Shown here one piece after another: positions 35,825 through 46,947 of a stretch of 64,000 bases of DNA. The position numbers and the translations under genes were made by a program. Source of the DNA: Saprospiraceae bacterium (GTDB taxonomy: Bacteria; Bacteroidota; Bacteroidia; Chitinophagales; Saprospiraceae); contig JADJNW010000004.1 in the NCBI GenBank assembly GCA_016714085.1, positions 310,001-374,000 of the forward strand. Direction: 5' to 3'. Below the pieces are notes generated by a model that was not told the origin of the DNA, did not search any database, and saw nothing but the letters and a program-made list of their open reading frames with translations. Position 1 is the stretch's first letter, and the number at the start of each line of letters is the position of its first letter.

Positions 35825-38278
35825 ATGCTAAAAAATTATATCAAAATCGCCCTTCGTAATCTGCTGAAAAACAAGGTTTTTTCATTGATTAATATCTTGG
35901 GATTGTCTATCGGAATGGCTTGCTGCATGACCATTTTGTTATGGGTAAAGCACGAATTGAGTTATGATAAACACCATGAACAAGCCGAGAACTTGTACCG
36001 CGTTTGGACCACCCTGCTAATCCAGGATGATGTGCTAGATTTTGCGGGTACGCCTACACCTATGGGCCCCACTCTCAAATTGGAATATCCTGAAGTGCAG
36101 ACCATGACTCGCTTACTTGCGCCACTGGGGGAGAGCCAAAGCATCCTTCAATTGCGCAATAGCACGGGCGAAGTGACAGAATCTTTCTATGAGGATAATG
36201 GCTATATGGTAGATTCTACCTTTTTTGATATTTTCAAATACGATTTTATTGAAGGGAATCCTAAAACAGTATTGACAGAACCAAATACGGTGGTTTTGTC
36301 GGAAGAAATTGCGGAAAAACTCTTTCCTGGAAAAAACGCAATGGGCGAAATGGTTAGGATTAGTAATTCAAACGGAGATGTTGACTTCCGAATAACAGGT
36401 GTATTCGCTACCCCTAAAAAGCCTACTCATATTCCGGGACGTTTTTACATGTCGCTGTACAGCGGAAATATATGGGAATATATGCGTACAGTGACCAATA
36501 TGGCAGGAAATAATTTTTTGAAGACTTACATTCGACTCAAACCCGGATCTGATGGAAAAGCCTTTGAAGCAAAACTGCCAGCTTTTCTTGAAAAATATGC
36601 TGCTGAAGACTTGAAAAATGCAGGCATGAATAAGATTCAGCACGTTCAGCCGATAACGGACATTCACCTGCATTCCAATCTAGAATATGAATTTCCGAAT
36701 ACAGGAAACATCAACTATGTGTATATTCTGGCGTCGATAGCTTTGCTGACGCTGCTAATTGCTTGCATCAATTTTATGAACCTTTCCACGGCACGCTCCG
36801 GTACACGCGCAGCGGAAGTCGGTATTCGCAAGGTAATGGGTGCAGAAAAGCAGCGCCTGATTCGTCAATTTATTGGAGAATCCATGATAATCAGTTTGTT
36901 TTCCTTGCTGATAGCCATTGTGACGGTGGAAGTATTTTTACCTGTTTTTAATCAAATGACAGGCAAAGAGTTGAGCTTATTAGCGCAACCTTCCGGTTTA
37001 CTTTGGTTTGTCGGTATCGCACTGATTACAGGACTTTTAGCAGGCAGTTATCCCGCGTTTTATTTGTTTTTTTTCAACCCTACAACCGTTTTGAAAGGGA
37101 AGTTGACCAATAGCTTATCCGCAACAACGCTGCGGCGGGGGATGGTTGTATTTCAGTTTATCATTTCGATTGTACTGATCGCGGCATCTTTGTTTATCAA
37201 CCAGCAAATGGATTATATCCAAAACCGAAATCTTGGCTTCAATAAAGATCAACAGGTCATCATTCCACTTCGATCTGGCAATGCCAAGCGAACTTCCCAA
37301 GCGCTGAAAGACGAAGTGATCCGTAGCACCCAGGTGAAAGCTGCCACTCTGGCTTCTACCTATCCGGGGATTCCCATCCCTTTTGATTTACCGCTTTTCG
37401 CGGAAGGACAAACCAATAATGATTTCAAAGTTGTACGCGTAAATCACGCTGATGCTGACTACGCAAAAACCCTTGCTTTGGAGATGGTTGCCGGACGTTT
37501 TTTTTCACCTGATTTCCCGGCAGATTCTACCAACCGATTGGTCATCAATGAAGCCGCAGTGAAGGGTTTTGGCTTCCCTTCATCAGAAGAAGCCATTGGG
37601 AAATCTTTATTTATTGAGTTCGGTGATACGCGTTTTACTTTTGAAGTAGTTGGTGTAATGAAAGATTTTAACTTCGAAAGCCTACACAAGGAAGTTACGC
37701 CTCACGGGATTATATTGCCCACCAATTCTTTTGCGCAACCACCAGGTTACTTGCTTGTAAATACCAATGCTGAAAACATAAGCGGCGCACTAAGTAAGCT
37801 TGAAAATGCCTGGCGTAGTAACAACCCCGATGAGCCATTTGAATATTCCTTCCTGGATGAAGATTTTCAAAAAAACTATGAAGCCGAGCAACGTATCAGT
37901 TCAATTATCTGGTATTTTACCTTCATTGCCATATTCATTTCCTGTTTGGGCTTGTTTGGTTTGGCTGCCTTTACTGCCGAGCGACGCACCAAAGAAATTG
38001 GCATCCGCAAAGTGTTGGGCGCTTCTGTGAGTAGTATCGTGACTTTACTTTCCAAGGAATTTCTCTTGTTAGTGACAATAGCTTTTCTCATCGCTACACC
38101 GATTGCCTGGTATGGTGCAAATCGCTGGCTGGAAGGTTTTGCTTATCGGATTCCGATACAATGGTGGGTGTTTGCTATTGCTGGTATTTTGGCATTAGCC
38201 ATTGCATTATTTACAATAAGTTTCCAGGCGATACGAGCAGCGGTAGCGAATCCGGTGGAGTCTTTAAAGAATGAATAA
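35825..38278 (+). CDS. FtsX/MacB-type ABC transporter permease 2
   Basis: The only permease gene of the array with an uninterrupted frame, 817 residues. Same layout as permease 1: one N-terminal helix, periplasmic domain, three helices, a mid-protein helix, a second periplasmic domain, three C-terminal helices. The loop motifs NLSTARSGTRAAEVGIRKVM and TAERRTKEIGIRKVLGAS are present. The first 50 residues differ from permease 1 at only a few positions and the DNA there is nearly identical, so the two are tandem duplicates. It probably shares the sigma-54 transcript, 75 bp after permease 1 with a hairpin in between. Confidence 0.9.
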   Translation: MLKNYIKIALRNLLKNKVFSLINILGLSIGMACCMTILLWVKHELSYDKHHEQAENLYRVWTTLLIQDDVLDFAGTPTPMGPTLKLEYPEVQTMTRLLAPLGESQSILQLRNSTGEVTESFYEDNGYMVDSTFFDIFKYDFIEGNPKTVLTEPNTVVLSEEIAEKLFPGKNAMGEMVRISNSNGDVDFRITGVFATPKKPTHIPGRFYMSLYSGNIWEYMRTVTNMAGNNFLKTYIRLKPGSDGKAFEAKLPAFLEKYAAEDLKNAGMNKIQHVQPITDIHLHSNLEYEFPNTGNINYVYILASIALLTLLIACINFMNLSTARSGTRAAEVGIRKVMGAEKQRLIRQFIGESMIISLFSLLIAIVTVEVFLPVFNQMTGKELSLLAQPSGLLWFVGIALITGLLAGSYPAFYLFFFNPTTVLKGKLTNSLSATTLRRGMVVFQFIISIVLIAASLFINQQMDYIQNRNLGFNKDQQVIIPLRSGNAKRTSQALKDEVIRSTQVKAATLASTYPGIPIPFDLPLFAEGQTNNDFKVVRVNHADADYAKTLALEMVAGRFFSPDFPADSTNRLVINEAAVKGFGFPSSEEAIGKSLFIEFGDTRFTFEVVGVMKDFNFESLHKEVTPHGIILPTNSFAQPPGYLLVNTNAENISGALSKLENAWRSNNPDEPFEYSFLDEDFQKNYEAEQRISSIIWYFTFIAIFISCLGLFGLAAFTAERRTKEIGIRKVLGASVSSIVTLLSKEFLLLVTIAFLIATPIAWYGANRWLEGFAYRIPIQWWVFAIAGILALAIALFTISFQAIRAAVANPVESLKNE

Positions 38279-38337
38279 TTAAATAATGAAATAATAAGAA
38301 GTAAATAGAAATTCCTTTTTCTGGAAAAATTTATATT

Positions 38338-40709
38338 ATGATAAAAAACTATTTTAAGATCGCCTGGCGAAATTTATTGAAAAATAAAGTATTCTCCTTT
38401 ATTAATATAACCGGCTTGGCGACGGGACTTGCCTGCGCTTTTCTAATTTACCTATGGGTAAATGACGAACTAAATATTGATAAATTTCATGAAAAAGATA
38501 GCCAGCTTTATTTAGTAATGGCGAATCATACACACACGGATGCCACACAAACGATACCAGGTGTGCCGGGTTTGCTGGCACCAGCAATGAAAACGGAACT
38601 GCCGGAAGTCGAAAATGCAGTTAATACGACCGCTTGGCTGGAAGATTTTATTGTTTCTGCACAGGATAAACATATCAATGCACGTGGGCGCTATGCCGGC
38701 ATCGGTTTTTTTGATGTTTTTTCTTATAACTTAATAGAAGGAAGTAAAGAACAAGTATTTGCCGATAAAAATGGCATTGTAATTTCTGAATCATTAGCAA
38801 AAAAATTATTTAATACTACTGATCATATTATTGGAAAATCCTTGGAATGGCAGTCTTCTGAGAAAAAAAATAAAGTGTTTATAACAGGCGTTTTTAAAGA
38901 TGCTCCTGCCAGTGCCTCCGAGCAATTCGATTTATTACTTCCATTTAGTTATTTTGAAGCGGAGGTGATGCCAAGTCAATATGTTCATTGGTATAATTAT
39001 TATGCCTACACTTATTTGATATTAAAAAAAGGTACGAATATAGCGGCATTTAATGCTAAAATAAAGGATTTTGTAGCGAAAAGAGCTGAAGGTTCTATTG
39101 TTACATTATTTGTGAAGCCTTATTCTGAAAATTATTTATATGGTAAATATGAAAACGGCGTTCAGGCAGGCGGAAGGATTGAATACGTTAGGCTTTTTTC
39201 TATCATAGCGCTCTTTATTCTAATTATAGCTTGCATTAATTTTATGAATTTATCCACCGCCAAATCCAGTAGAAGGATGAAGGAGGTCGGGATTAAAAAA
39301 ACACTAGGCGCAGGGCGGTTCTCACTGATTTATCAATACTTGGGCGAGTCTTTATTAATTAGCTTTTTAGCCTTGATAATTGCTATTGTAATAGTTGAAA
39401 TATTTTTACCGCAATTTAATATCATAACTAGTAAAAAATTATCACTTCATTATAATACGGGCTGATTCTGCCTCTATTGGGTATCACTATTTTAACCGGA
39501 TTAATTGCTGGTAGTTATCCTGCGCTTTATTTATCAGGCTTTAATCCGGTGAATGTTTTAAAAGGAAAATTAAAAGCTTCTATTGGTGAATTATGGGTGC
39601 GCAAAGGCTTGGTTGTCTTTCAGTTCTGTATTTCTATGATATTGATTGTAGCCGTCATGATCATTTATAGGCAAATATCATTTGTGCAAAATAAACACCT
39701 GGGACTTGATAAAGAAAATGTAATAAACTTTGAAATACGGGGAAAAGTAAGCGATAAAAAAGAAACTTTTTTGACTGAGGTGAGAAAAATCCCTGGAGTT
39801 AGGAATGCAGCGGAGACCGGGTTTAAAGTTGGAGGTAATGGTTGGACGCAAGGAGTAGACTGGCAAGGAAAAGCGCCTGATGAAGATTATACATTTGAAG
39901 AAGTAATGACCGGCGATGATATGATTGAAACGCTTGGTATTTCTATGCTGGAGGGACGTAGTTTTTCCAGGGAATTTGGTACGGACAGCATGAGCATTAT
40001 TTTTAATGAAGCTGCTATCAAAACAATGGGTTTAAAAGACCCGATTGGTAAAACCATTCGACATTACACCGGTGATAAGCAAATTGTGGGTATAATGAAA
40101 GATTTTCATACCAATTCTTTACATGAGCAAGTGAAACCTTTATTTTTTCTATATAAACCGGAAGAGACAACGAATATCATTATCAAATTAGAAGCTGGGA
40201 AAGAACGAGAAACGATTGCTCAATTGCAAGATTTCTATCGGCAATTCAATCCTGGATACGCCTTTGATTATACCTTCATGGATCAGGATTATCAGGCACA
40301 ATATGAAGCAGAAAAGCGAGTATCAACGCTTTCAAAATATTTTGCAGGTCTTGCTATTTTGATTTCTTGTTTGGGGCTTTTTGGGCTGGCAGCTTTTGCC
40401 GCCGAGCAGCGTAGCAAAGAAATAAGCATTCGCAAAGTATTAGGTGCTACCACAACCAGCATCATTGGCTTATTATCAAAAGATTTTTTGAAGTTGGTCT
40501 TTATGTCGCTCCTCATTGCGTCTCCCATAGCGTGGTATTTAATGAATAAATGGTTGGAAAATTTTGCCTATCATATAGAAATTAAATGGTGGGTATTTGC
40601 TATCGCGGGTAGCGCTGCAATCTTTGTGGCTTTTATAACAATCGGTTTTCAAAGTATAAAAGCAGCAGTGGCGAATCCGGTGGGAGTCATTGAAGACGGA
40701 ATGAATTAG
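38338..40709 (+). CDS. FtsX/MacB-type ABC transporter permease 3, one-base frameshift
   Basis: A more diverged member of the array with the same two-half architecture (VFSFINITGLATGLACAFLI, NLSTAKSSRRMKEVGIKKTL in the first half; AAEQRSKEISIRKVLGATT in the second). The first frame stops at 39465 and the second resumes at 39477; one missing base near 39460 explains the break and gives about 790 residues. The helix at the junction (ILPLLGITILTGLIAGSYPA) is only complete after correction. It lies 59 bp after permease 2 and 41 bp before the hydrolase gene, so it is probably part of one transcript. Confidence 0.86.
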
Positions 40710-40750
40710 GAAGCACTTATATAAAATTGCATAAAAATTAAATTAAAATC

Positions 40751-42067
40751 ATGAAAAAAAGACCAATTGTTATTATTGGGTTCATTTTTTTATTCAAAAT
40801 AAATTTTTGCCTTGCTGCAACAATTCCTGAAGGCATCTGGTCAGGCGTTCTTAATTATTCAGGTAGAACCTGGGATATTGGCATTCAACTCGAAGAAGCG
40901 AATGAAAAATTGATATGTAAATTTTATAGTACTGCGCTTTGGAGGTGGGAATATGAATTAGATAGTGTGGTGTATAAAGATAATCAACTAATGGCGAATC
41001 TACCTTTTGACATTGGAACCCTGAAAGCAAGGTTCTTGTCAGATAAATGGGAAGGAGAGGTTAGTATTTTGAATACAGATAAGAAGATTCCTATTACTTT
41101 ATTTTCTATAAAAATAGAAGAGATTAATAAAGTCAGCACTGTAATTACAAATGGAGATACAAAAATCGGCGCTTCCCTTTTTACGCCTGGTAAAAAAGGA
41201 TCTTACTCTTTAATTACGGTCATTCACGGTGCGGGGGATTCGTATCGCGAGACACCGCCAATCTGGTTTTTAGCAAATTATTATGCTCAACAAGGCTTTG
41301 CTTGTCTTATTTATGATAAAAGAGGAAATGGGGAATCATCAGGGAACTGGCGGACGGTAGATTTTAATACTCGAGCTTCAGATATAATAACTTGCTTGAA
41401 ATGGGCAATCCAAGCTAACAAACAAATTGACAAAAACAAAATTGGCTTGATGGCAGTAAGCCAAGGAGCCTGGATAGCAGACTTAGTGGCGCAAGGATTT
41501 CCAGAGGTGGATTTCATTATCAATGTTGCCGCTCCTCTCTCTTCGCCTGCAATTGCTGATACTTATGCGCTGAAAAATGAATTACTTCGGGGCAATTGGA
41601 ATATCAAAGATATAGGGGAAAGGGTGGAGCTTTGGAATTTAAGTGTAGATGTATGTCGAAATCCTGGAGATGATAAATATTGGAATAAATTGACCGACCA
41701 AATCGAATTTTATAGAAATCAAGCTTGGTTTCAGCAATCTCCTTACGAGCCTCAGCGGTATTCCTGGTTTAGAGACTGGTATAAATTAGTTGCAGATTTT
41801 GACCCGATGCCTGTTTTAAAACAACTCAATATCCCTGTACTTTGGATGTATGGGAATCGGGATACCCAATCAGATTTAGCAGATAATATTGCTAAGTTAA
41901 ATAACTTAAAAAGGCAACTAAATAAAGATTATACTCTTGAAATATTTGCTAATTCCGGGCATGGTGTCATGGGACCGGTGGACGAGTATGGCAACGACCA
42001 AAACCCTGTCACAACGCCCGAAGATTTTTTTCCTACCATTGTTAAATGGATCAAGTCAAGAGAGTAG
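40751..42067 (+). CDS. Exported alpha/beta hydrolase inside the permease array
   Basis: 438 residues with an N-terminal export signal (PIVIIGFIFLFKINFCLAAT), an N-terminal beta-rich region (about 25-130, GIWSGVLNYSGRTWDIGIQL), then an alpha/beta-hydrolase domain. The oxyanion region is VIHGAGDSYR. The nucleophile elbow reads MAVSQGAW (A-x-S-x-G instead of G-x-S-x-G), and the acid and base are probably the Asp in GNRDTQSD and the His in NSGHGVMGP. It is likely a periplasmic esterase or peptidase; the substrate is unknown. It sits between permease genes 3 and 4 with short spacers, which suggests common expression and perhaps a related substrate. Confidence 0.82.
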   Translation: MKKRPIVIIGFIFLFKINFCLAATIPEGIWSGVLNYSGRTWDIGIQLEEANEKLICKFYSTALWRWEYELDSVVYKDNQLMANLPFDIGTLKARFLSDKWEGEVSILNTDKKIPITLFSIKIEEINKVSTVITNGDTKIGASLFTPGKKGSYSLITVIHGAGDSYRETPPIWFLANYYAQQGFACLIYDKRGNGESSGNWRTVDFNTRASDIITCLKWAIQANKQIDKNKIGLMAVSQGAWIADLVAQGFPEVDFIINVAAPLSSPAIADTYALKNELLRGNWNIKDIGERVELWNLSVDVCRNPGDDKYWNKLTDQIEFYRNQAWFQQSPYEPQRYSWFRDWYKLVADFDPMPVLKQLNIPVLWMYGNRDTQSDLADNIAKLNNLKRQLNKDYTLEIFANSGHGVMGPVDEYGNDQNPVTTPEDFFPTIVKWIKSRE

Positions 42068-42109
42068 ATGCACTGGTAATGATATTGGAACATTAATAAT
42101 TCACAAGTT

Positions 42110-44493
42110 ATGATAAAAAATTATTTCAAAATCGCTTTTCGCAATCTATGGCGGGATAAGGCTTTCAGCTTTATCAATATCCTGGGGCTTTCGCTGGGGA
42201 TGATTTGTGTGATACTCATTTTGTTTTATATCATGGATGAATTGAGTTATGATAAACATTTTAAAGATAGTGATCGTATTCATCGTATTGCTATTGCTAT
42301 TGAAAATGCTAATAAAACGAAGCTTACAACCGCGCCTGTGACGGGAATGCTCCCGCAGGCATTGGTGGAATACCCTCAGGTAGAGGAGGTTACGCGGCTT
42401 ATTGGAAACTTTGCCCGAAAAACGCTGGTAAGTGTGAACGCCGATAAACAATTTTATGAAGACCAGTTTTATTGGGTAGATCCAAATCTTTATAAAGTAT
42501 TTAATTATAAATTTTTGCGCGGAAACCCGGCTACTGCGCTTGAAGCACCTTTAAATATGGTCATCACCCGCGAAATGGCGGAGAAATATTTTGGTACGAT
42601 TGATGCGCTTGGTAAAACATTAAAAACCCCAGGTAAAGAATATCAAATCACCGGCGTAGTAGAAAATTTACCTTCCAATTCGCATTTTAAGTTGGATTTT
42701 ATGGCTTCTATGCTGGGCTTTCCCAATCCTGATGCGGAGAAAAACTGGCACGCCACGATGTTTCACACCTATGTAAAATTGAAGCCTAATAGTGATGCAA
42801 AGCAATTTGAAACCCAAATCCATGATATTGCTTATAAATATGTCGGGGAAGAAATTAAAAATAATGGACAGGCGTATCGCTTTTTCTTACAACCACTAAC
42901 TTCTATTCACTTGCATTCTCATTTGGAGTTTGAATTGGGAAAGAATAATTCTTATCGCCAATTACAAGTGCTGGGTGTGGTAGCAGTAATAATTTTATTA
43001 ATTGCCTGCTTTAACTTTATCAATATCGCTACGGCACGCGCCACGCGTCGGGCCAAGGAGGTTGGCATCCGCAAAACGGTTGGTTCCGGGCGCTGGCAGT
43101 TGGTCGGGCAGTTTTTTATAGAATCTTTACTGATGTCCACTTTTTCATTACTCATTGCTTTGGTGGGGGTGGAATTATTACTGCCTATTTTTAATCAAAT
43201 TGCCGATAAAGAATTGTCGTTTCGCTTTTTGGCACAGCCCTTATTATTGCTCATTTTTATTACTGTTTTTTTGATAATCACTTTATTAGCAGGCAGTTAT
43301 CCGGCATTGGTTTTATCGAAATTCCAACCACAAGAGGTACTCAAGGGCAGTTCGTCAGCGGTAGTGGTGGGCAACGCTTGCGCAATTGGTTAGTGACAGC
43401 GCAGTTTTCTATTTCCATCGTGCTAATTGTAGCAACCATAACGGTTTCAAAACAATTGCGCTATATGCAACAGCAGGATTTGGGCTTTGAAAAAGAGCAA
43501 ATGCTGATATTACGAATGAATTCGGATGATTTAGGCAACCGTTTTCAAGTAATTAAAAATGAATTGCAACAAAATGCTTTTGTAAAATCGATTACTGCTT
43601 CCAACGTTGTGCCGGGTCAAACTTTTGGTAATAACCTGATTGTATTGGAAAAAGATAGAAGCAAAAAAACAAATGTGTTCTTGGGGCGCTTGGATGAAGC
43701 TTTTTTTGAAACATATAATATTCCGTTGTTAGCGGGTAGAAATTTTAATACCAGCGTTCCTGCCGATTCTACCGGGGATAATGTGATTATTAATGAAGCG
43801 GCGCTGCCATTTTTTGGCTGGAAAACGCCGGAAGAAGCACTGGGCGCGACTTTTGGCGGTGGCTGGGGTACGGTCATCGGTGTGATGAAAGATTTTCATT
43901 ATACTTCTTTACAAACCAAAATAGAACCTTTATTAACCTGGTATTCGGATAGACGACTTATTTACTTTACAATAAAAATGAATACGAATAATTATCAAGC
44001 TGCGATGTCGCAATTGCAAGCGCAATGGAAAGAATTAGTACCTGAAATGCCTTTTGATTATTTTTTCCTGGATGAAAGTTTTGATACGCAATATCGCTCT
44101 GAATTAAGATTGAGCCAATTATTTACTTATTTTTCAGTCTTGGCGATTTTTATTGCTTGCCTCGGTTTACTTGGGCTTTCGGCGTATGTAGCGGAGCGGC
44201 GCACCAAGGAAATCGGCATCCGCAAAGTGTTGGGCGCTTCCACGAGTAGCATTTTATTATTACTTTCCAAAGATTTTATGTTGCGCATTGGTATTGCCTT
44301 TTTGATTGCGATTCCGATTGCCCTTTATGCAATGAATCAATGGCTGACCGATTTTGCTTATCGCATCAACTTGCAATGGTGGATGTTTGCGCTGGCAGGT
44401 GTGTTGGCGCTGGCGATTGCATTATTTACGATTAGTTTCCAGGCGATGCGAGCAGCAAGTGCGAATCCGGTGGAGAGCTTGAAGACCGAGTGA
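42110..44493 (+). CDS. FtsX/MacB-type ABC transporter permease 4, one-base frameshift
   Basis: Two-half permease with N-terminal helix (AFSFINILGLSLGMICVILI), loop motif ARATRRAKEVGIRKTVGSG in the first half and VAERRTKEIGIRKVLGASTS in the second, and three C-terminal helices. The first frame ends at 43393 and the second is open from 43378. One missing base near 43370 separates them, giving about 794 residues after correction. It starts 42 bp after the hydrolase stop. The C-terminal third is close to that of permeases 1 and 2 (SFQAMRAASANPVESLKTE). Confidence 0.87.
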
Positions 44494-44502
44494 AATTTTG
44501 GT

Positions 44503-44575
44503 ACGATGGGGTTATTTATGGTGCTATTGTGTTTTTGTGTTATAACACTATCGCACCATAACACTATAAAACTAT
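44503..44575. repeat. Inverted and direct word repeats between permease genes 4 and 5
   Basis: Contains atggtgctattgtg and its near complement, plus cataacactat copies, very similar to the spacer at 35761-35815. The two spacers probably moved with a duplication of permease genes. Confidence 0.55.
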
Positions 44576-44581
44576 TATATC

Positions 44582-46928
44582 ATGTTGCAGAATTATTTCA
44601 AAATCGCCTGGCGGAATTTATTAAGAAATAAAATTTCTTCTTTCATAAATATTGTTGGATTAGCGGTTGGCATGGCGGTAGCGATGTTGATTGGATTTTG
44701 GATTTGGGATGAGGTGTCATATGATAAAAATTTTAAAAATTATAACCGCATTGCCCAACTCTGGCAATTTGTCACCTTCGATGTTGAAAAAGTACCCTTA
44801 TAACGTAATGCCCATTCCGCTAGCGGAGGAGTTGCGCAGCAAATATCCCAATTTTCAGGCAGTAAGCTTATCTTCTAATCACGATTTCCACCGTACTCGC
44901 TTTTGACGATAAAGCATTTACTAAAACCGGGAATTTTGTAGAGCGGGTTTTCACCGAGCTATTTTCTTTGGAAATGCTCGAAGGTACGCGCAATGGGCTA
45001 CAAGATATGCACGCTATTTTACTTTCTGAATCAATGGCAAAAACTTTATTTGGTTCTGAAAATCCAATGAATAAAATTATTAAGTTGGATAATAAAGAAA
45101 ATGTAAAAATTGCCGGTATTTATAAAGATTTTCCTAATAATAGTTCCTTTAAAGATGTATTTTTTCTCGCTTCCTGGGATTTATTTACTGCAATGAATGC
45201 AAATGTAAAAAATGATAGCCAGGCATGGGATAATAATAACTATCAAATTTTTGCACAACCGAAAGAAGGCGCAGATTTTACGCAGGTATCCGCCAAGATC
45301 AAGGATATCCGAACGAAATTGGAGAACCCGCCTCGCTATAAACCGGAGTTTTTTTTACATCCCATGAGGGCATTTGTATAATTCTTTTAGTAATGGTATA
45401 AATAACGGCGGTCTTATTACATTCGTTTGGCTGTTTGGTATCATAGGTGTGTTTGTTTTATTGTTAGCCTGTATCAATTTTATGAATTTGAGTACCGCAC
45501 GTTCGGAAAAACGAGCAAAAGAAGTCGGTATTCGGAAAGCCATTGGTTCGGGACGTGGGCAACTCGTTTATCAATTTTTTGGGGAGTCTTTATTAGTTGT
45601 ATTACTTTCATTTACTTTATCTTTAGTTTTAGTAGAATTATTATTGCCGTTTTTTAATGGAGTAGCCGATAAAACCATTCGTTTGCCCTGGCTCAATCCT
45701 TGGTTTTGGTTGATCGGATTGGGTTTTAGTTTAATAACCGGAATTATTGCAGGAAGCTACCCAGCCCTTTATTTATCATCGTTCCAGCCGGTAAAAGTAT
45801 AAAAGACATTTAGAGCAGGGCGTTTAGCAACCCTTACTCGCAAAGTGTTGGTCGTTTTTCAATTCACCGTTTCCATTACTTTAATAATTGGTACGATCAT
45901 CGTTTTTCGTCAAATTGAATTTGTTGCAAAATCAAAAGTGGGTTTCGATAAAGGTTGGATCGAAGTGTATGTACCTGCGCGAGCCAATTGTGCATGATAG
46001 CCGTTGTTAAGACACGATTTGCTCAAAATACAGAGCGAAAGCAGTGTCCCAATCTCTGGCTCTACTCCCTCGGTGGGTGCGCGCCGACAGATTTATCATG
46101 GAAAGCAAACAGGCGGTCAGCCATTACTGGTGAACCTTGATTTATCGATGAATATGGTACAACGGTGAGTTGGAATTGTTAAAAGGCAGAAACTTTCCAA
46201 GATTTTGCATCTGATGTCTGAAAACATCATCATCAACGAAAGGATGTCATTGAGCGGATTGGCAGACTCCTGCGAAGAAGCTGTAAAAATACGTGTTGGA
46301 TTAAGTTATAGGGAATGTTGGATTGAAGACATAGTCAAAGATTTTCCTTATGAGACGATAGCGCCCACTTATTTCACAATTAGTTTTAATGCCTGATTTT
46401 ACAAGTTGTCAAGGTCTAGTCATTCCATTAAAGAGAAGGATTGAGCAAATCTAGAACAAACTTATTAAAAAATATGCACCGAATTCGCCTTTTACCTATC
46501 AGTTTTATGGATGAAGAATATGCCAATACATTGGAGCCGAAGAGTTCAGTCAGATTATGATTCTGGCGGCGATTCTGGCAATTTTCATCGCTTGCTTAGG
46601 TTTATTTGGCTTAGCTTCTTTTGCGCGGAACTTAGCACCAAAGAAATAGGCATCCGCAAAATTCTGGGGCTACCCCATTTTGAATCTTTGGAGTTTGTTG
46701 TCGGAAGATTTTTAATACTGGTTATGATTGCTTTTATTATAGCTGTGCCTTTGGAGTTATGGTATAATGCAGTTTTGGCTTGAAGATTTTACCTATCGCG
46801 TGGATATTCCTGGTGGATATTCCTGAGTCACGGGGGTTGGAGCATTGTGAATAGCCTTATTAACCGTGAGTTTTCAAGCGATACGAGCTGCGGTGGCGAA
46901 TCCTGTGGAGAGTCTAAAAACGGAGTGA
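44582..46928 (+). pseudogene. FtsX/MacB-type ABC transporter permease 5, broken by many frameshifts and stops
   Basis: The start matches the family (MLQNYFKIAWRNLLRNKISS, then SFINIVGLAVGMAVAMLIGF), and the pieces run in order through all frames. They are 44582-44803, then a second frame from about 44775 to 44906, a third from about 44890 to 45381, and a fourth at 45374-45802 (NLSTARSEKRAKEVGIRKAI). From 45800 to 46928 many substitutions, indels and stops leave only scraps such as FNENIIIN-like text, STKEIGIRKILGL and the final AVANPVESLKTE. Total length (2347 bp) equals that of a full family member, so nothing large is lost. It is either a decaying gene or a poorly covered stretch; the error density far exceeds that of the other genes. 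Confidence 0.8.
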
Positions 46929-46947
46929 GGTTAATTGAATGATTGAT

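Noticed and set aside
33301..38278. Phase variation of permease genes by homopolymer slippage
   Set aside because: The breaks in permeases 1, 3 and 4 are not in long homopolymers, and comparable breaks hit housekeeping genes.
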